Source of the DNA: Bacteroidales bacterium | Lineage (GTDB): Bacteria > Bacteroidota > Bacteroidia > Bacteroidales > Marinilabiliaceae | DNA length: 64,000 nt | Assembly: GCA_024401395.1 (NCBI GenBank) | Contig: JAKSLD010000014.1 | Span: 1-64,000 of the forward strand | Reading direction: 5' to 3' | Part shown: positions 8,801 to 20,300 of the stretch, piece after piece | Layout of the letters: each line of letters begins with the position of its first letter | How positions within the stretch are numbered: position 1 is the stretch's first letter | Made by a program: the position numbers and the translations under genes | The notes under the pieces: model-generated | What the model was told of the DNA's origin: nothing | Seen by the model: only the letters and a program-made list of their open reading frames with translations | The model's database searches: none

Positions 8801-9069
8801 CCTACGAAAGAGCATACAACTGTAGAGTTAGCTGGAACGGTAAGAGTGAAGTTACCATCGAAATCAGTGATAGTACCAGTAGTGGTACCTTTTACAGATA
8901 CGTTAACACCTGGGATTGTCTCGCCACTCTCGTCAACGATCTTACCAGAAACTTTTACGTTGCCGGCTTGCACTTCTGTGAGGACCTCGTTGCTCTGCAA
9001 ATTCTCAGCCATAGCAGAGAATGGAGCAGAAACCAAAAGGCTAAGTGCTATAAGATATTGAAATTTCAT
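5863..9069 (-). CDS. SusC/RagA-family TonB-dependent outer-membrane transporter
   Basis: Imports oligosaccharides across the outer membrane using TonB energy. Order of parts: signal peptide (1-21), carboxypeptidase-regulatory-like domain (about 38-112; VSGKIVDESGETIPGVNVSVKG), TonB-box region with DIVVVGYGTQ (about 117-127), plug domain with the SusC hallmarks LYVIDGVPM and IQVLKDASAAAIYGSRAANGVI, then a 22-strand barrel ending in an aromatic residue (NFSF). The 1068 residues are normal. There is no N-terminal STN domain, so it probably does not signal to an anti-sigma factor. It is the second gene of the operon, 31 nt after the binding lipoprotein and 24 nt before susD. Confidence 0.96.
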   Translation of the reverse strand: MKFQYLIALSLLVSAPFSAMAENLQSNEVLTEVQAGNVKVSGKIVDESGETIPGVNVSVKGTTTGTITDFDGNFTLTVPANSTVVCSFVGYENAEIVVNGQTNLGTIVLKSESFEMNDIVVVGYGTQRKVDLTGSVAIVDADEMKKVSNSNMSTMLQGKVAGVNITTDGQPGADPSVRIRGLGSFGSTAPLYVIDGVPMGTTIRDFSPNDIETIQVLKDASAAAIYGSRAANGVIIITTKQGKKDQPMRIDYRGYVGMDKVQSGVYDVMNAEEYGQYLTQACKNSGDALPAGYDKSTQEYKDYIQGVDTDWFDELYKTGIRQNHNLNLSGGGASNTYNLSLDYFGQDGTIVGAGPNYDRFTARLNNTMDVKFLNIKTSVVYSHSKQNNMAFSNANEYVNGLSNGSGGPVILAAMFMPPSIKAKDPSTWCLDKYYPSAVNYQYDSFGYGTYYTGAHGDVQMTNPLLLNELLERRTDVDRVALTGTLNFDLMDMIGHKNDNHKLNYVLNLAWNKTICKDLNFVPSFFQSNKATLDKQYEIFTEGYRNNQDFLVENTLTYDGKFAELHHVNVVVGQTFQRERYHTLTGTGYEMSEPYYLQLNNAKETNAGTYESEHVIASFIGRLNYDFDGKYLLSGVVRRDGSSRLSSEDRFDIFPSISAGWRIDREDFFPVDNSVINLLKVRGSYGVLGNENIGEYQYMSTMGRGDYSYSFGGNVVVGSSLTDYVNTAIKWEKKKSTDVGLDLGLFNNRLEFNVDWYKAVSEDLLYGVAVPAEAGVRNDRVTMNAATMENSGLEFAVTYRNNDHPVKYEVSANLSTLKNKVTSLGDADSQNDGYCRTEVGDEVGRFFGLISEGVIKNNEQLNNRVNSDGKVVFQQGAELGDIAYKDTDGDGDIDMDDRVFLGSGLPKVNFGLNARVEWNGLDLSVATFGAAGFKALDHIDMAIHQFGGLSNRSKDLLDAWTPENSNSNTPRVMYSTTAPITSNTFSDRFLKNGSYLKIANIELGYNFKNEWFHDVVSNVRLYVSAQNLHTFSKYKGYNIDFAGGTFTPGYNYCSYPSPRTIMAGLNFSF

Positions 9070-9100
9070 TTCTAATTCTGAATTAAGTAAGTATTCTCGA

Positions 9101-10792
9101 TTACTTTACAACAAGGTATGACTCCTCTGTTACGAATGAGAAGTAAAGGTCGTCTGAGTTGACAGTAATGCCCTTATAGTTCTGGAAGTGCTCCTCGCCA
9201 TTAGCATATACAACCACTATCTCGATGTCGGCTGTTCCATCACCATTGTTAGTGATCTTTACCTTATAGAGAGAACCATTAATGCTTGGCTTGAAGATAT
9301 CCCAATTCCAGTTGCTCTCTACTACCTTTGCATCGTTGCCATCATAGCCAGCACCCCAACCGAAGTGATCTGAACGAACAACACAATACTCGTTCAATTC
9401 TGCACCACGGAGAATGTAGCATGGAGAATGCCAGTTCTCAAGATTGTCTGAGTAGCAAGAGAGTTCAAACTCAACTGGGTCACCTACCTCTACCTTTACA
9501 TCTGCTGGGCTGAATGATGTCCACCAACCATTTGTAAAGTCAGCAGCACCGATAGCGTAAGAACCCTTAACGAAATTAACAGCTACCTCTGCTGAAATCT
9601 CGTCGTCGTACTTAACTGACATCTTACCATTAGCAAAATCAGGTGTGAATGTAAGGTTAGCGTTTGGCATTACAGAAGAACTGCCGTCAACATATGTAGC
9701 AGTAACCTCAAAACCTACTGTAGGAATATTCAATGCTGCACCGTCCATATAATAGTATGTCAATGCTGGCGCAAGATTCTTAACCTCAATAGAAGCAACC
9801 TTATTGGTAACCTCGAGAATATAATAACCTGTGATAGGCTTGCAGTTATTACCGAGCTTTGTCTTTGTATATGCTAAGACAATAGTTTTAGAACCTATAG
9901 AAGAAAGATCAGGAATTACTGTAAATGTTACGTCTGCTGTATCTACTGGTGCAGATGAACCATCAGCGAAAGATACTGTTGCTACTGCATTGCCCCAGAA
10001 ATCTTCTTCACCGATAACAAGTGATTGTGGAGCATTGGCAATAGTCAAAGCTATTGGCTCGTAGTCTACGAGCTCTGCAACCTCTGATGGCATCAATGTT
10101 GCTTTCTTCATCTCCATGAAGCTGCCATCAGCAATAAGGAATGCTTGGATATCTTCTGCTGTAGAAACTGGGTGATTGTATGTCTCTGTGATTGTTGTCT
10201 GACCGTCAGCGCTTGTTGCTGTTGCTGTAACGTAGCAGTAACCTGCCTTAGAGTGGTCAACCTTAATTACTACGTTTGCACCCTGCATGATATTACGGAA
10301 GTCATTCCAGATATCACCATCACCATCAAGGTCTGGATAATCAATCTTAATCAAACCGCCATCATATTTATCGTTACCCCAGCCATAAGCATCCGAACGG
10401 AGAACGAAATACTCTGAATAGTTCGAACCATCACGAACGTCAGGTGTTGTAACACCTAAATTCCAGTTGTTCCAGTTATTGGCACCTGAACCATGGTTGA
10501 CGAACTCAAGTACGAGCATCTTGCCTGTAGGAACCTTGAAGTAGTCTGAGAATGCAGACCACCATCCTGCAGAACAATCAGGTGTACCAACCTCATAGGT
10601 ACCGATAATAAGTTCCTCATTATCTCCCTGCTCAGCCTTAGCTGCCTCGCGCTCAGCAGCAATAGCATCAATCTTTTCCTGAAGATCCTCAGGAGAATCT
10701 ATAGTATAGATGTCTTCCTGACAACTCACGAAAGCCGATGCTGCGACAAAAGCGGTACAAAGCGACCGCCACATCAGTTTTGTTGTTTTCAT
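9101..10792 (-). CDS. Surface glycan-binding lipoprotein with duplicated Trp-rich module
   Basis: First gene of the arabinan operon. Lipoprotein signal with FVSC at 21-24, then a short charged helix, then a Trp-rich module (about 60-225: SAGWWSAF..., EYFVLRSDAYGWG) that reappears in the C-terminal third (about 400-560: TNGWWTSF..., EYCVVRSDHFGWG). Two bacterial Ig-like domains lie between (VSFADGSS, ATYVDGSS). Two related aromatic modules on an Ig-like spacer suggest bivalent carbohydrate binding at the cell surface. Surface glycan-binding proteins usually follow susD; this one precedes susC. I do not recognise a named CBM family, and binding is inference. ATG at 10792; no clear TAnnTTTG box is found upstream. 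Confidence 0.75.
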   Translation of the reverse strand: MKTTKLMWRSLCTAFVAASAFVSCQEDIYTIDSPEDLQEKIDAIAAEREAAKAEQGDNEELIIGTYEVGTPDCSAGWWSAFSDYFKVPTGKMLVLEFVNHGSGANNWNNWNLGVTTPDVRDGSNYSEYFVLRSDAYGWGNDKYDGGLIKIDYPDLDGDGDIWNDFRNIMQGANVVIKVDHSKAGYCYVTATATSADGQTTITETYNHPVSTAEDIQAFLIADGSFMEMKKATLMPSEVAELVDYEPIALTIANAPQSLVIGEEDFWGNAVATVSFADGSSAPVDTADVTFTVIPDLSSIGSKTIVLAYTKTKLGNNCKPITGYYILEVTNKVASIEVKNLAPALTYYYMDGAALNIPTVGFEVTATYVDGSSSVMPNANLTFTPDFANGKMSVKYDDEISAEVAVNFVKGSYAIGAADFTNGWWTSFSPADVKVEVGDPVEFELSCYSDNLENWHSPCYILRGAELNEYCVVRSDHFGWGAGYDGNDAKVVESNWNWDIFKPSINGSLYKVKITNNGDGTADIEIVVVYANGEEHFQNYKGITVNSDDLYFSFVTEESYLVVK

Positions 10793-11159
10793 AAATAGAT
10801 AATTACATGTGTTATTTACTAATCAAGTGTCAAAAGAAACCGAGCCTCGATGTTTTGTCGATTTATATATTATATCACATCCGACTCCGTTAAACATCTT
10901 TTAACGACTGCAAAGAAATAACAACATTATGACGTGCGAGGTAAAAAATATATTCAATAGGTGGACAAAGTTGTATAATAGTGTTAAAATGCAAAACACA
11001 CCATTTTCACACCCATTTCGCAAAGAGGTAAAAAAGTGTACAAATAGGGAGAAAAAATATTTTACACCCCGAATAACACTAGTATCCACAAGGGCTGCAC
11101 ACCACGCAACCGACATTCCTCCTCTCCCATAATTCTTGCTTTCTTCGACTCCCCAAATG
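10793..11159. other. Gene-free region upstream of the arabinan operon
   Basis: AT-rich leader and promoter region without a supported gene. The nearest promoter-like text on the minus strand is TTTCTTTG at 10910-10917, one mismatch to TAnnTTTG, without a good -33 element. An operator for an unlinked regulator (hybrid two-component or anti-sigma type) would be expected here, but I cannot point to one. Confidence 0.5.
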
Positions 11160-11223
11160 AAAAAATTACGATGAACAAGGGACTTCCCTTATATCAGCAA
11201 GGGACTTGCAACGGATATCACTC
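11160..11223 (-). repeat. 11-bp-period array C with conserved cap
   Basis: On the minus strand, 11-bp units (GATATAAGGGA between two AGTCCCTTG-type units spaced 22 nt apart) run into the cap CCCTTGTTCATCGTAATTTT. Positions 11166-11223 are identical over 58 bp to 24313-24370 in the same orientation. The array lies beyond the adhesin terminator and points towards the arabinan operon. Confidence 0.8.
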
Positions 11224-11238
11224 GTACCCATCAAACAC

Positions 11239-11278
11239 AAAAAAAGCCATCTCGAGCAACAACCCGGGATGGCCTTTT
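11239..11278 (-). terminator. Terminator of the adhesin gene
   Basis: GCCATC (11246-11251) pairs with GATGGC (11268-11273), extended inward by CTCGAG/CCCGGG-like pairing. On the minus strand it is followed by seven T (11239-11245); on the plus strand by TTTTAT, so it may act both ways. It lies about 30 nt past the adhesin stop codon. Confidence 0.8.
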
Positions 11279-11302
11279 ATATTACTTACTTTTTAAAGGT
11301 GA

Positions 11303-14300
11303 TTATTCTACTATTACTTTGCGAGCTTCGTTGCCAATCTTGACTACATATACACCTCGCTCACGAATAGGGATAATTGTGCGTCCACTTGCTTTGTCAA
11401 CTGCATTGACAACCCTGCCAAGAAGATCATATACTCTTATAGATGGCATCGTTTCTTCTAACACGTCTTTTGTCTGAATTTCTACTACAATCGTAGAGCC
11501 TTCAGAGTATACTATATAGTGCTCAGCATCTTCATCACCTACAACAGACTCTTTGATGTCTGTAATCACTTCTTCTGGTGCTTCTGGCGCAGCCTTCAGT
11601 ATAATTCCAAAACGACTACCAGAATCCTTAGCCACTCCAGAAACTTCATAATCCTCTTCTCTGAGGTTAATGGTCTTCTGTGCCAAATGGTCGACTAGGA
11701 ATACGTCTACCATTTCGTCAAACCACAAAGCATTGCTTGCTGTAATACGCAACTTACTTTCTGTGCTAACTGGCTTTACTACCAATGGAAGCTCTACGTT
11801 GAGCAGTTTCTCCACTTGCGGATAAACTGCAATAGCCAGCTGATCTGGATAACCTGTCTTTCGCAGCACTAGTTGTGAAAGATTTGTATACGCGCCAAAT
11901 ACCTTTGAATCAAGATTCTTTATGTCTGACGCCATCGAACCTGACGCACGGAAAGCAAGCGCAACCTCATCATCTGCCTTTTCTTTCCCATCTGCATAAA
12001 CTTTGAGTCGCAATACATCCGTTTCTAGCTTCGATGATTTGAGCGCAGTATGTGTAACAGGAACCGGAGTGCTTGGCAATGCAAAATTAGGCACATCAGA
12101 ATATACAGCCAAACAGATATCTTGGAATGGAGCTAGCGTCTCACCATTTACTCCTATCTTCTCCTTAACATCGTATGTCATATAACCATAACCTGTACCA
12201 CCATTATTTGTACGTACCCAAATCTTTGGAGAAACCCAACCTGCTGAGCCAGTCATAAGGAATCCTCCGTCACGATCTGCTCTATATGTCTCATAATAAT
12301 CCGACAAAGAAACTGTATATGGATATGGATTATTGAACCAACGCCAGCCAGATGTGATAGCCATACGGTTAGCAGTCGCTGCTCGTGGTGTACCATTCTG
12401 AACGAATCCCTTGTCTGAACCACTTCTGAGCAGTACAGCATAGGCTGTAACATCATCGGAGAATTTATCAAACTGTGATATAATGTTCCCCATCCATTTG
12501 TTTCCTGTCTTGGAATAACAATCTACGACATCGACTTCCTTATCGATACCTGTATAAACTCCGTCCTTAGACGTTATTGTACCCTCAGCTGTTGCCGAAC
12601 CAGTATAGAATACAGCGCCGTGACGTAACTTACGATAGAAATCCGCACCTTCACCTGTGAAGGAACCTTTATATACCAGGGATGGACTGTCTGAACCATA
12701 ACCGTAATAGAGCTTTATCTCGCCTCTATTGTCAATGTTCTTCACTTCTAAAGTTCCACTGCCCTGAAGAATAATTGTTCCTTCATTCTGAAGAGTCTCA
12801 ACAATTCTAAGTGTTGATAGTTCCGTATCGCCTGGCTTACCTATGATAAGTGTAGCTCCTTGCTCTACAATTACACTGAGTGCAGTAGATGAAGAAGAAG
12901 CAACTACTGTCTTGCCACTAGGAATCAAAGCATAATGCTTTCCTGTTGGGAAGCCAAAATAATTATCATAGTTCTGCCAATTATTTGCAACATTCCACTG
13001 TCCGGTTGTACCTTCAGCTACACATTTGATTGCCTTAGCAATTGTATATACCACCTCATATTCTTGTCCTTCAAACTCAACCTTCACATAAATATCTCCA
13101 TCTGTAGTGAAGTTGTCTGTTGGCTGAAGCTCTGATTCGTCTTCCTGATTCTTTGCTTTTCTAAAATATGTGCAGTTCAAATCGCCCAACTCCAAATCAG
13201 TCCAATTATCATTATACTCAACTCTCACCATATGAGGATTACCATCCGATATTGCCACTGGGACTACAATTGTAGCCTTTGACAACTGAGAGTCTTTATG
13301 ATCACATGTAAGTTCAAGTATACCATCATTATATACCTTATCCCAATGGTGACCTTGCAGAGCAGCATTAGCATAGCCTGTAGTTGTATGGTCAATAGTC
13401 GGGCAGAAGTTCTTGGCGAAATAAACCACATTATCTTCGCCTACCTTGATAAATGTAGGATTATTATCACTACCAAGTTTCTGATACCACTTGACATCTT
13501 CACTAGACTGTCCGTTGAGCAAATACGTAGCCTTACCTGTTCTGAAATCTTCTGAGTTCAGAACCACCACATCTGTATTATTAGACTCAAGGGCATTATT
13601 CACGTAGCAGTTGAGGAATGACGTCATACTAGCATTTCTGCCAATAGAGCAACTACCTGTCTGTGCTGCTATATTAGCATTCACATAGCAATTCTCAACT
13701 GTACCTCTAAGATCTCCAAATGTACCGATAAGACCAGAGCAATTTGTAGCTTCTGCACCAGTCATGGAACCTATGAATGCACAGTTGGAAATCGTATAAC
13801 CCGTACCAGTAATTACACTTACGAGACCGGCATTGTTCGACTCGCCGACATACGTAGATGTGATATCTACATCTGAGATACAATTATTGAGAGTGACGAT
13901 ACCCTCCATATTATATCCTATGAGACCTGATGCATTTGAACTATTCGTAGAAATATTACCCTTGACAACAACATTCTCAATCGTAGATGTACCCACACGA
14001 GAGAAAAGAGCTGCGTATGGAGATGTAGACTCAAATCCAACTGTGATTGTATGACCGGCGCCATCGAAAACGCCCTTGAATGGGAACTCAGAAGTACCAA
14101 TCATATCTTGATAATAGCCCGACTCGTTTCTGAAATCAATATCTGATGTAAGAACTACCTTGATATCATTGCTGCCAGAGTTGACCATTCTCACAAAATA
14201 TAGGAAATCATCAGCATTGCCTATCTCATAGAAGCCATCTTCATTCTGTGTAAGACGATCTTCAAGAGTCTCTCGATCGGCATACAACACTGGATATACA

Positions 14301-17300
14301 TCAGGATTTGCGCCGATTATCTTCTGCCTCCACACACCATTCTCTTGACCCATATTCAGTAATCGCGCAACATCTCCGCTTGCAAACTGCTGCTCAGTTT
14401 GCTGTGTTACTCCCGTAGCAGGGATTGCACCAAGAGCATTGAGATAATAGCTGTTTGTATACTTCGCTTTGGTATAATCCGTTCTGATGAATGTCGCGTT
14501 GTCAACATCACTAGCAACATTATTCTTTATATATGCGAAACTGTTTGTTACGATATGGTCATAGTTTGACGCATTACCGACAAAACCACCTACGTATGTA
14601 GCATCTTCTGGCACTGTTATTGATCCCACATAAGCGCAGTTGTCAAATGTCAGTTTCCTATCAGAGGCTCCGACGAGTCCGCCACACCTAATCTGTCCAG
14701 TTTTCGACGTTTTCACATCGACAATAGCCATTGAATTTTCGAGTCGTAAAGCAGCGCTACGGTTTACTCCTACAAAACTAGCTACATAAGTACCTGTTGA
14801 CGAAACAGAGCCCTCAAGTATGAGATTCTTGATTGTCGGACCACTAGTCCACTGGAACAATCCTGCGTAAGAACCTGTTACACGGATATCTATCTTAATA
14901 GTCTTCAAATCTCCATCAAAAATACCCTTGTAGGCATTTTCCTGAGAGTTGCCGATCATTACAGAACGCTGCTGGCGGAAATCAATATCACTAATCAACT
15001 TTCCATTTATCGTATTCTGTCCACTATTTACCATAGCCGCGAACTGAACGAGATTATAAGTAGAACCGATTAGATAATAATCACCATCTTTAGACATTTG
15101 CCATTCTGACTTATAAGGGACTTCTTCTCCTGTCAAAAGTGGGTAAGCATCACAAGGCGAAAAAGACGTATTCTGATACCATGTGACCTCACCTTCTGCC
15201 TTGCCATCATTCAATAGATAGCAGACAAATCCTTCATCAAACAACTCCTTGCTCATCTTTGCACCTTGTACTGTTCCAAGGTTTGAGAGATAATAACAAT
15301 TTGCGAAAGTGGAAGAACCAGAACTATAACAGAACGTTGCACTATTTTCGGCTAGTTCCACATCTATACTTAAGTTGGCATCTGGCAAATAGACAAAACT
15401 ATTGCTGAAACGAATGGTCTTACCTGAACCTGATCCTACCAAGCCTCCAACAAACTTACCCTCTACATCAACTCCTGTTGCCCTTATAGTACCTGCAAAT
15501 GCACAATTATTGACAATTGCATAATGACATTCAATGCGACCTACAAGACCACCCAGATATAGAGCATCATTATGAACACCCTCTTTAACCGATGTATAAG
15601 AAGAACTGATATTGGCAAAACTCATACAATTACGTAGTGTCATCGGAGCAGTCATATTTCTACCAACAATACTACCTGTGTATTGTTTTGTGGTTGTCAC
15701 ATTACCTTCAATAATAAGATTTTGGATAGTAGCACCTGACACGACACTAAATAGACCAGTATAGCCAACGGTAGTATTATATCCAAGTGTAATCTTATGA
15801 TATTGACCATCAAACTCACCCGCAAACATATTTGTACTATTACCTATCATTGTCTGATAATACTTACCGGAAGTATTCTTGAAATCAATATCTGCTGTCA
15901 CTTGAGCCTTTATCGTTGTCTGACCACCATTTACCATAGAGGCAAAAGTCACAAGGTCTTGTGCTGTAGCAATCTGGTAATAGTCGCCTACCTTTGTAAG
16001 TTCTGTTGATTTAATTATGTGGTGACTATTATCCAACACTGGATAAGAATCAACCAGTTCTCCTTCAAGGATGTTATCTTCTGTATTCTGATACCATATA
16101 GGATTCTGAGACTGAGATCCATTGAGAAGCAGACATACCGATCCATCGGCAAAATCAGTCTGTGACATCTGGTCTCCTTGGAGAATGCCCAATTCTGTTA
16201 GGAAATAGCAACTGATATATGTACTAGCCTGACCAGCACCGTAACAGAACGTATAGCTGTTCTCCATAATATCTAAGGCTACACTCTCTGCAGGGAGATA
16301 GGTATAACAACTCTTGAACACTCCTGTTCTGTTTCCACCATTACCAACGAAACCAGCAACCCTTTGAGACTTTTGTGCCGTAGAACTTGCCCCCTCCTTG
16401 AGTGTACCGATGAAAGCACAGTTCTCAACATAGTACTTATCAGTCGCATTCGCATAACCTATAAGACCGCCACAATACAATGGCTCGTCATTATGCTGAC
16501 CATCCGTAACACTTGAGTATCTTGATTCGATATCTACTTTACTGATACAATTCTCCAGTCTACATGTCGTCCCCTTGATGTATCCTATGAAGCTACCGGC
16601 ATACTGCTTGTTGGTCGTAATTTTTCCATCAAGATATAAATTCTTAATAGTAGCTTCAGCTGCATAACGGAACAAACCAGTATATGAAGATGTTGTTTCG
16701 TACCCAATAGTTATTGTATAGTACTGCCCATCAAATGTACCTGAATATGGGTTAGTCGCATTACCTATCATTGACTGATAGAATTTGCCTTGAGCGTCTG
16801 TAAGCTCGATATCATTCATAACACGGGCATCAACATTATTGTTACCCGCATTGACCATAGCGGCGAAAAGAACAATATCAAATGAAGTTCTCAACTCATA
16901 CACTCCATCTACTGGTTGAAGCTGAGTAGGGCACGATTTAGTGTCACCCGAAGGTACAAATACAGGATCATTGTCATCTGCACCCTGCTTCCACACATTA
17001 TCATCATCCGAAGTACAACCATTAAGAAGATAAGTCGCCGTGCCATCACGGAACTGATCTACAGTGAGCTGAACTACCTGAGGTTCGCCGAGAACACTTG
17101 AACTGTAACAATTAGAGAACTCTGTAACGCCGCCAGAAGTAGCCACCATAGTACCACTACCCGCTGTATTTGACACATTAAACGTTGCGTCAACATAACA
17201 ACCTGTCAAGGTACCACTAGTATTGGCACGGCCTATCAGTCCACCACATACCTTACCAGCAGCTGGATAAGTGATCGAACCGAGGAATGCACAATTTGTC

Positions 17301-20300
17301 AGTTTATATCCCTTGTTAACCCAGTATATAAGACCAATCATACCACCATACTGAGTTTCACTACTACCATTGTAGGTACTTGTAATATCAACATAGCTGA
17401 TGCAATTCTCCATTGTCAACGGCGTAGGGATATTTGAATCATTCACAACCTCGTAATTATTACAACCTACAATAGCACCACAATAAACACCACCTGCCGT
17501 AATATCACCTCTGACAATCAAGTTTCTGATAGTAGCAGTCTTAACATGAGAGAAGAGTCCCACATAACTATTATTGCTGTTATAATGAACAGTTACAGAA
17601 TGGTACTGACCGTCGAAAGTACCCACATAAGGATTCTGTTCAGTACCAATCATCATATTGCTGTTTGGCTCAAGCTCTATATCACCAATCAACTTACCAT
17701 TAATGTTGGTCTGACCATTATTTACAAGATTAGCAAATTCCTTCAACTGCTCCAGTGTTTCTATTACGTATGTATCTCCCTCTGGTGTGAGTGTACTCAT
17801 ATTTACGATTTCGTGAGTTGGATCAAGAACCGGATAAACATCAAAATCAATTGGGTGCTCATCCGTTTGAACATTCTGATACCATACTACATTTTCTTCC
17901 TCTGCACTACTACCGTTTAGCAGAAAACAAACAGCACCATTAGCGAACTCATCTGACGTTTTCTGTTCAGCACCAGCCTCTTGCATGTCACCGAAAGGAT
18001 TCAGATAGTAGAGAGACGCTGATACTGAGGATTTGCTGGCATTTCTGACGAAAGAAGCACTTCCTGCTGGATTGGTAATATTCAATGTTGCATGTGCGAA
18101 GCTGTTATTGTAGTGAATGACCTTACCATTGGCATTGCCCACAAAACCACCTACCAATGCTGCGCTAGGAGCTACGGCCACTATACTACCTGTGAAAGCA
18201 CTATTAGTAATCTTACTGTAGTTGACATTCAACAAACCGACCAATCCACCAGCGTGAATATTGCCATCGTACGTCGATACTATATTTACATTCGAAATAC
18301 ATCTATCCATCGTCAGAGGATTATTCAACACATAACCCACTATTGATGCTGGATAATTTTTAGTTGTTTGTACACTACCTTTAACTATCAAATCATGAAT
18401 ATTCGCACCATCAACATAGCTGAATAGCGCTGAATATGAAAGCTGGGTATCATAACCCACAGTAACCGTCTTGCCATTACCATCAAAAGAACCTGTATAT
18501 GGATAAGTCGCATTACCTATCATGGCCTGATAGTAGGATGTTGACTCTCCTTCAGACTCTCCGAACACAATATCCTCCATCAACTTAGCATTGAGAGATA
18601 CCTGACCATCATTGACTAGAGATGCAAAACGAAGAAGATGCATTGGAGTACGCAATAGATATGTACCATCTTGATCCACCTCCATATCATCCTGAGGAAT
18701 AAACTTACCTCTCTCAGCTATGAGAACTGGATATGCATCATAATCGACCTGACCTTCAGATTCCTTTACCTTCTGGTACCATGCAACGGATACAGATTCG
18801 TCTGTCGGACAGTTATTGAGCAAGTAGCATACAGATCCATCTAGGAATTTTTCATCAGACATCTGTGAACCCTGTTCAAGACCTAATCTCTGACGATAAT
18901 AACAGTTGTTGAATATTGTACTTGCAGCAGGATAGAGGCAAAGAGAAGCACAATAATCTGTGGACGAAAGGCGATACTCATCTACATAAGCATAACAATT
19001 AGTAAAAATACCTTTCACACTTCCACCATGGCCGACCAAACCTGATGAATAGTCTGAATTTGAAGCATCTCCCAATAGTTTGCCTGCAAATGCACAATTC
19101 GTGAATCGATAATCTGCCACTTTCATATAACCAGCAAGACCTCCGATATAAGATTTTTTATCGGCACCTACATACGTAGATGTTACGGTAGCATAACTCA
19201 TACAATTCTCCAGTGTAACAGGAGCTGTCTTATCCTTATTGTATCCAATAATACTACCGATTAACTGACCTTTACTAGTAACATTACCATCTACTATGAG
19301 ATTCATTATAGTTGAACCAGCCACACAACTGAACAATGCTGCATATCTCTGACGGGTATCAAGATGAAGAGTAATCTTATGGAACTGACCATCGAATACG
19401 CCCTCATAAGGAGCATCCTCTGTACCGATCATCTCCTGGTATGTATAGTCAATATCATTCTCAAGACGTCCACTAATACGGGTTACTCCCATATTAACTA
19501 TAGATGCAAAAGTTCGCAACTCCTCTGGAGTAGATATCAGGAACACATAATTATCGTCATTACGGAATGCCGGAGAAGGAGGTGTGAGATTGCCATGGCT
19601 GCTTAGCAAAACAGGGAATCTGTCCGTATCGTTTTGATACCACACCAATTCGCTCAAGCCGAAACCATTCAATGCATCACATACTGTACCATTGCCGAAA
19701 TCTTCAGGAGTCATAGCGTTACCCTGCTTTATCATCGAACCGTTAAGACTAGAATCGTAATAACAATTACGGAAATAAGATTCCTGGCGTGTTGAGAACG
19801 AGAATACTGCACAGTCAGCATAAGTATCAGACATTTCGAACGATGTAGGGAATACGTAGCAATTGTTAAAATAACCGATATAACCAGAAGTTCCCACCAT
19901 ACCGCCGCACATATTCTTGCCTTTTATACTTCCTACGAATGCACAATTTGATATCTTATAATAATGACATACGGCATAACCTATAAGTCCACCTATACGA
20001 GTTTCAGCACTTGCGTAAGTAGATTCAATATTGACATAACTCATACAGTTCTCCAGTGTAACAGGAGATTTGGTATTTGCTGCTACCAAACCTGAAGCAT
20101 ACTGACTGTTCGACTTTACGTTTCCATCTACTATAAGATTCTTAATAGTTGCTCCAGCAACATAACCAAACAGAGAAAGATACTTACCGACAGTATTATA
20201 GTTGATCGTAATTTTATGGAACTTACCATCAAACATACCTTCGTATGGATACTGTTCACTACCTATCATCTCACCATAGCTAGTAAAGTCTATATCGCGC

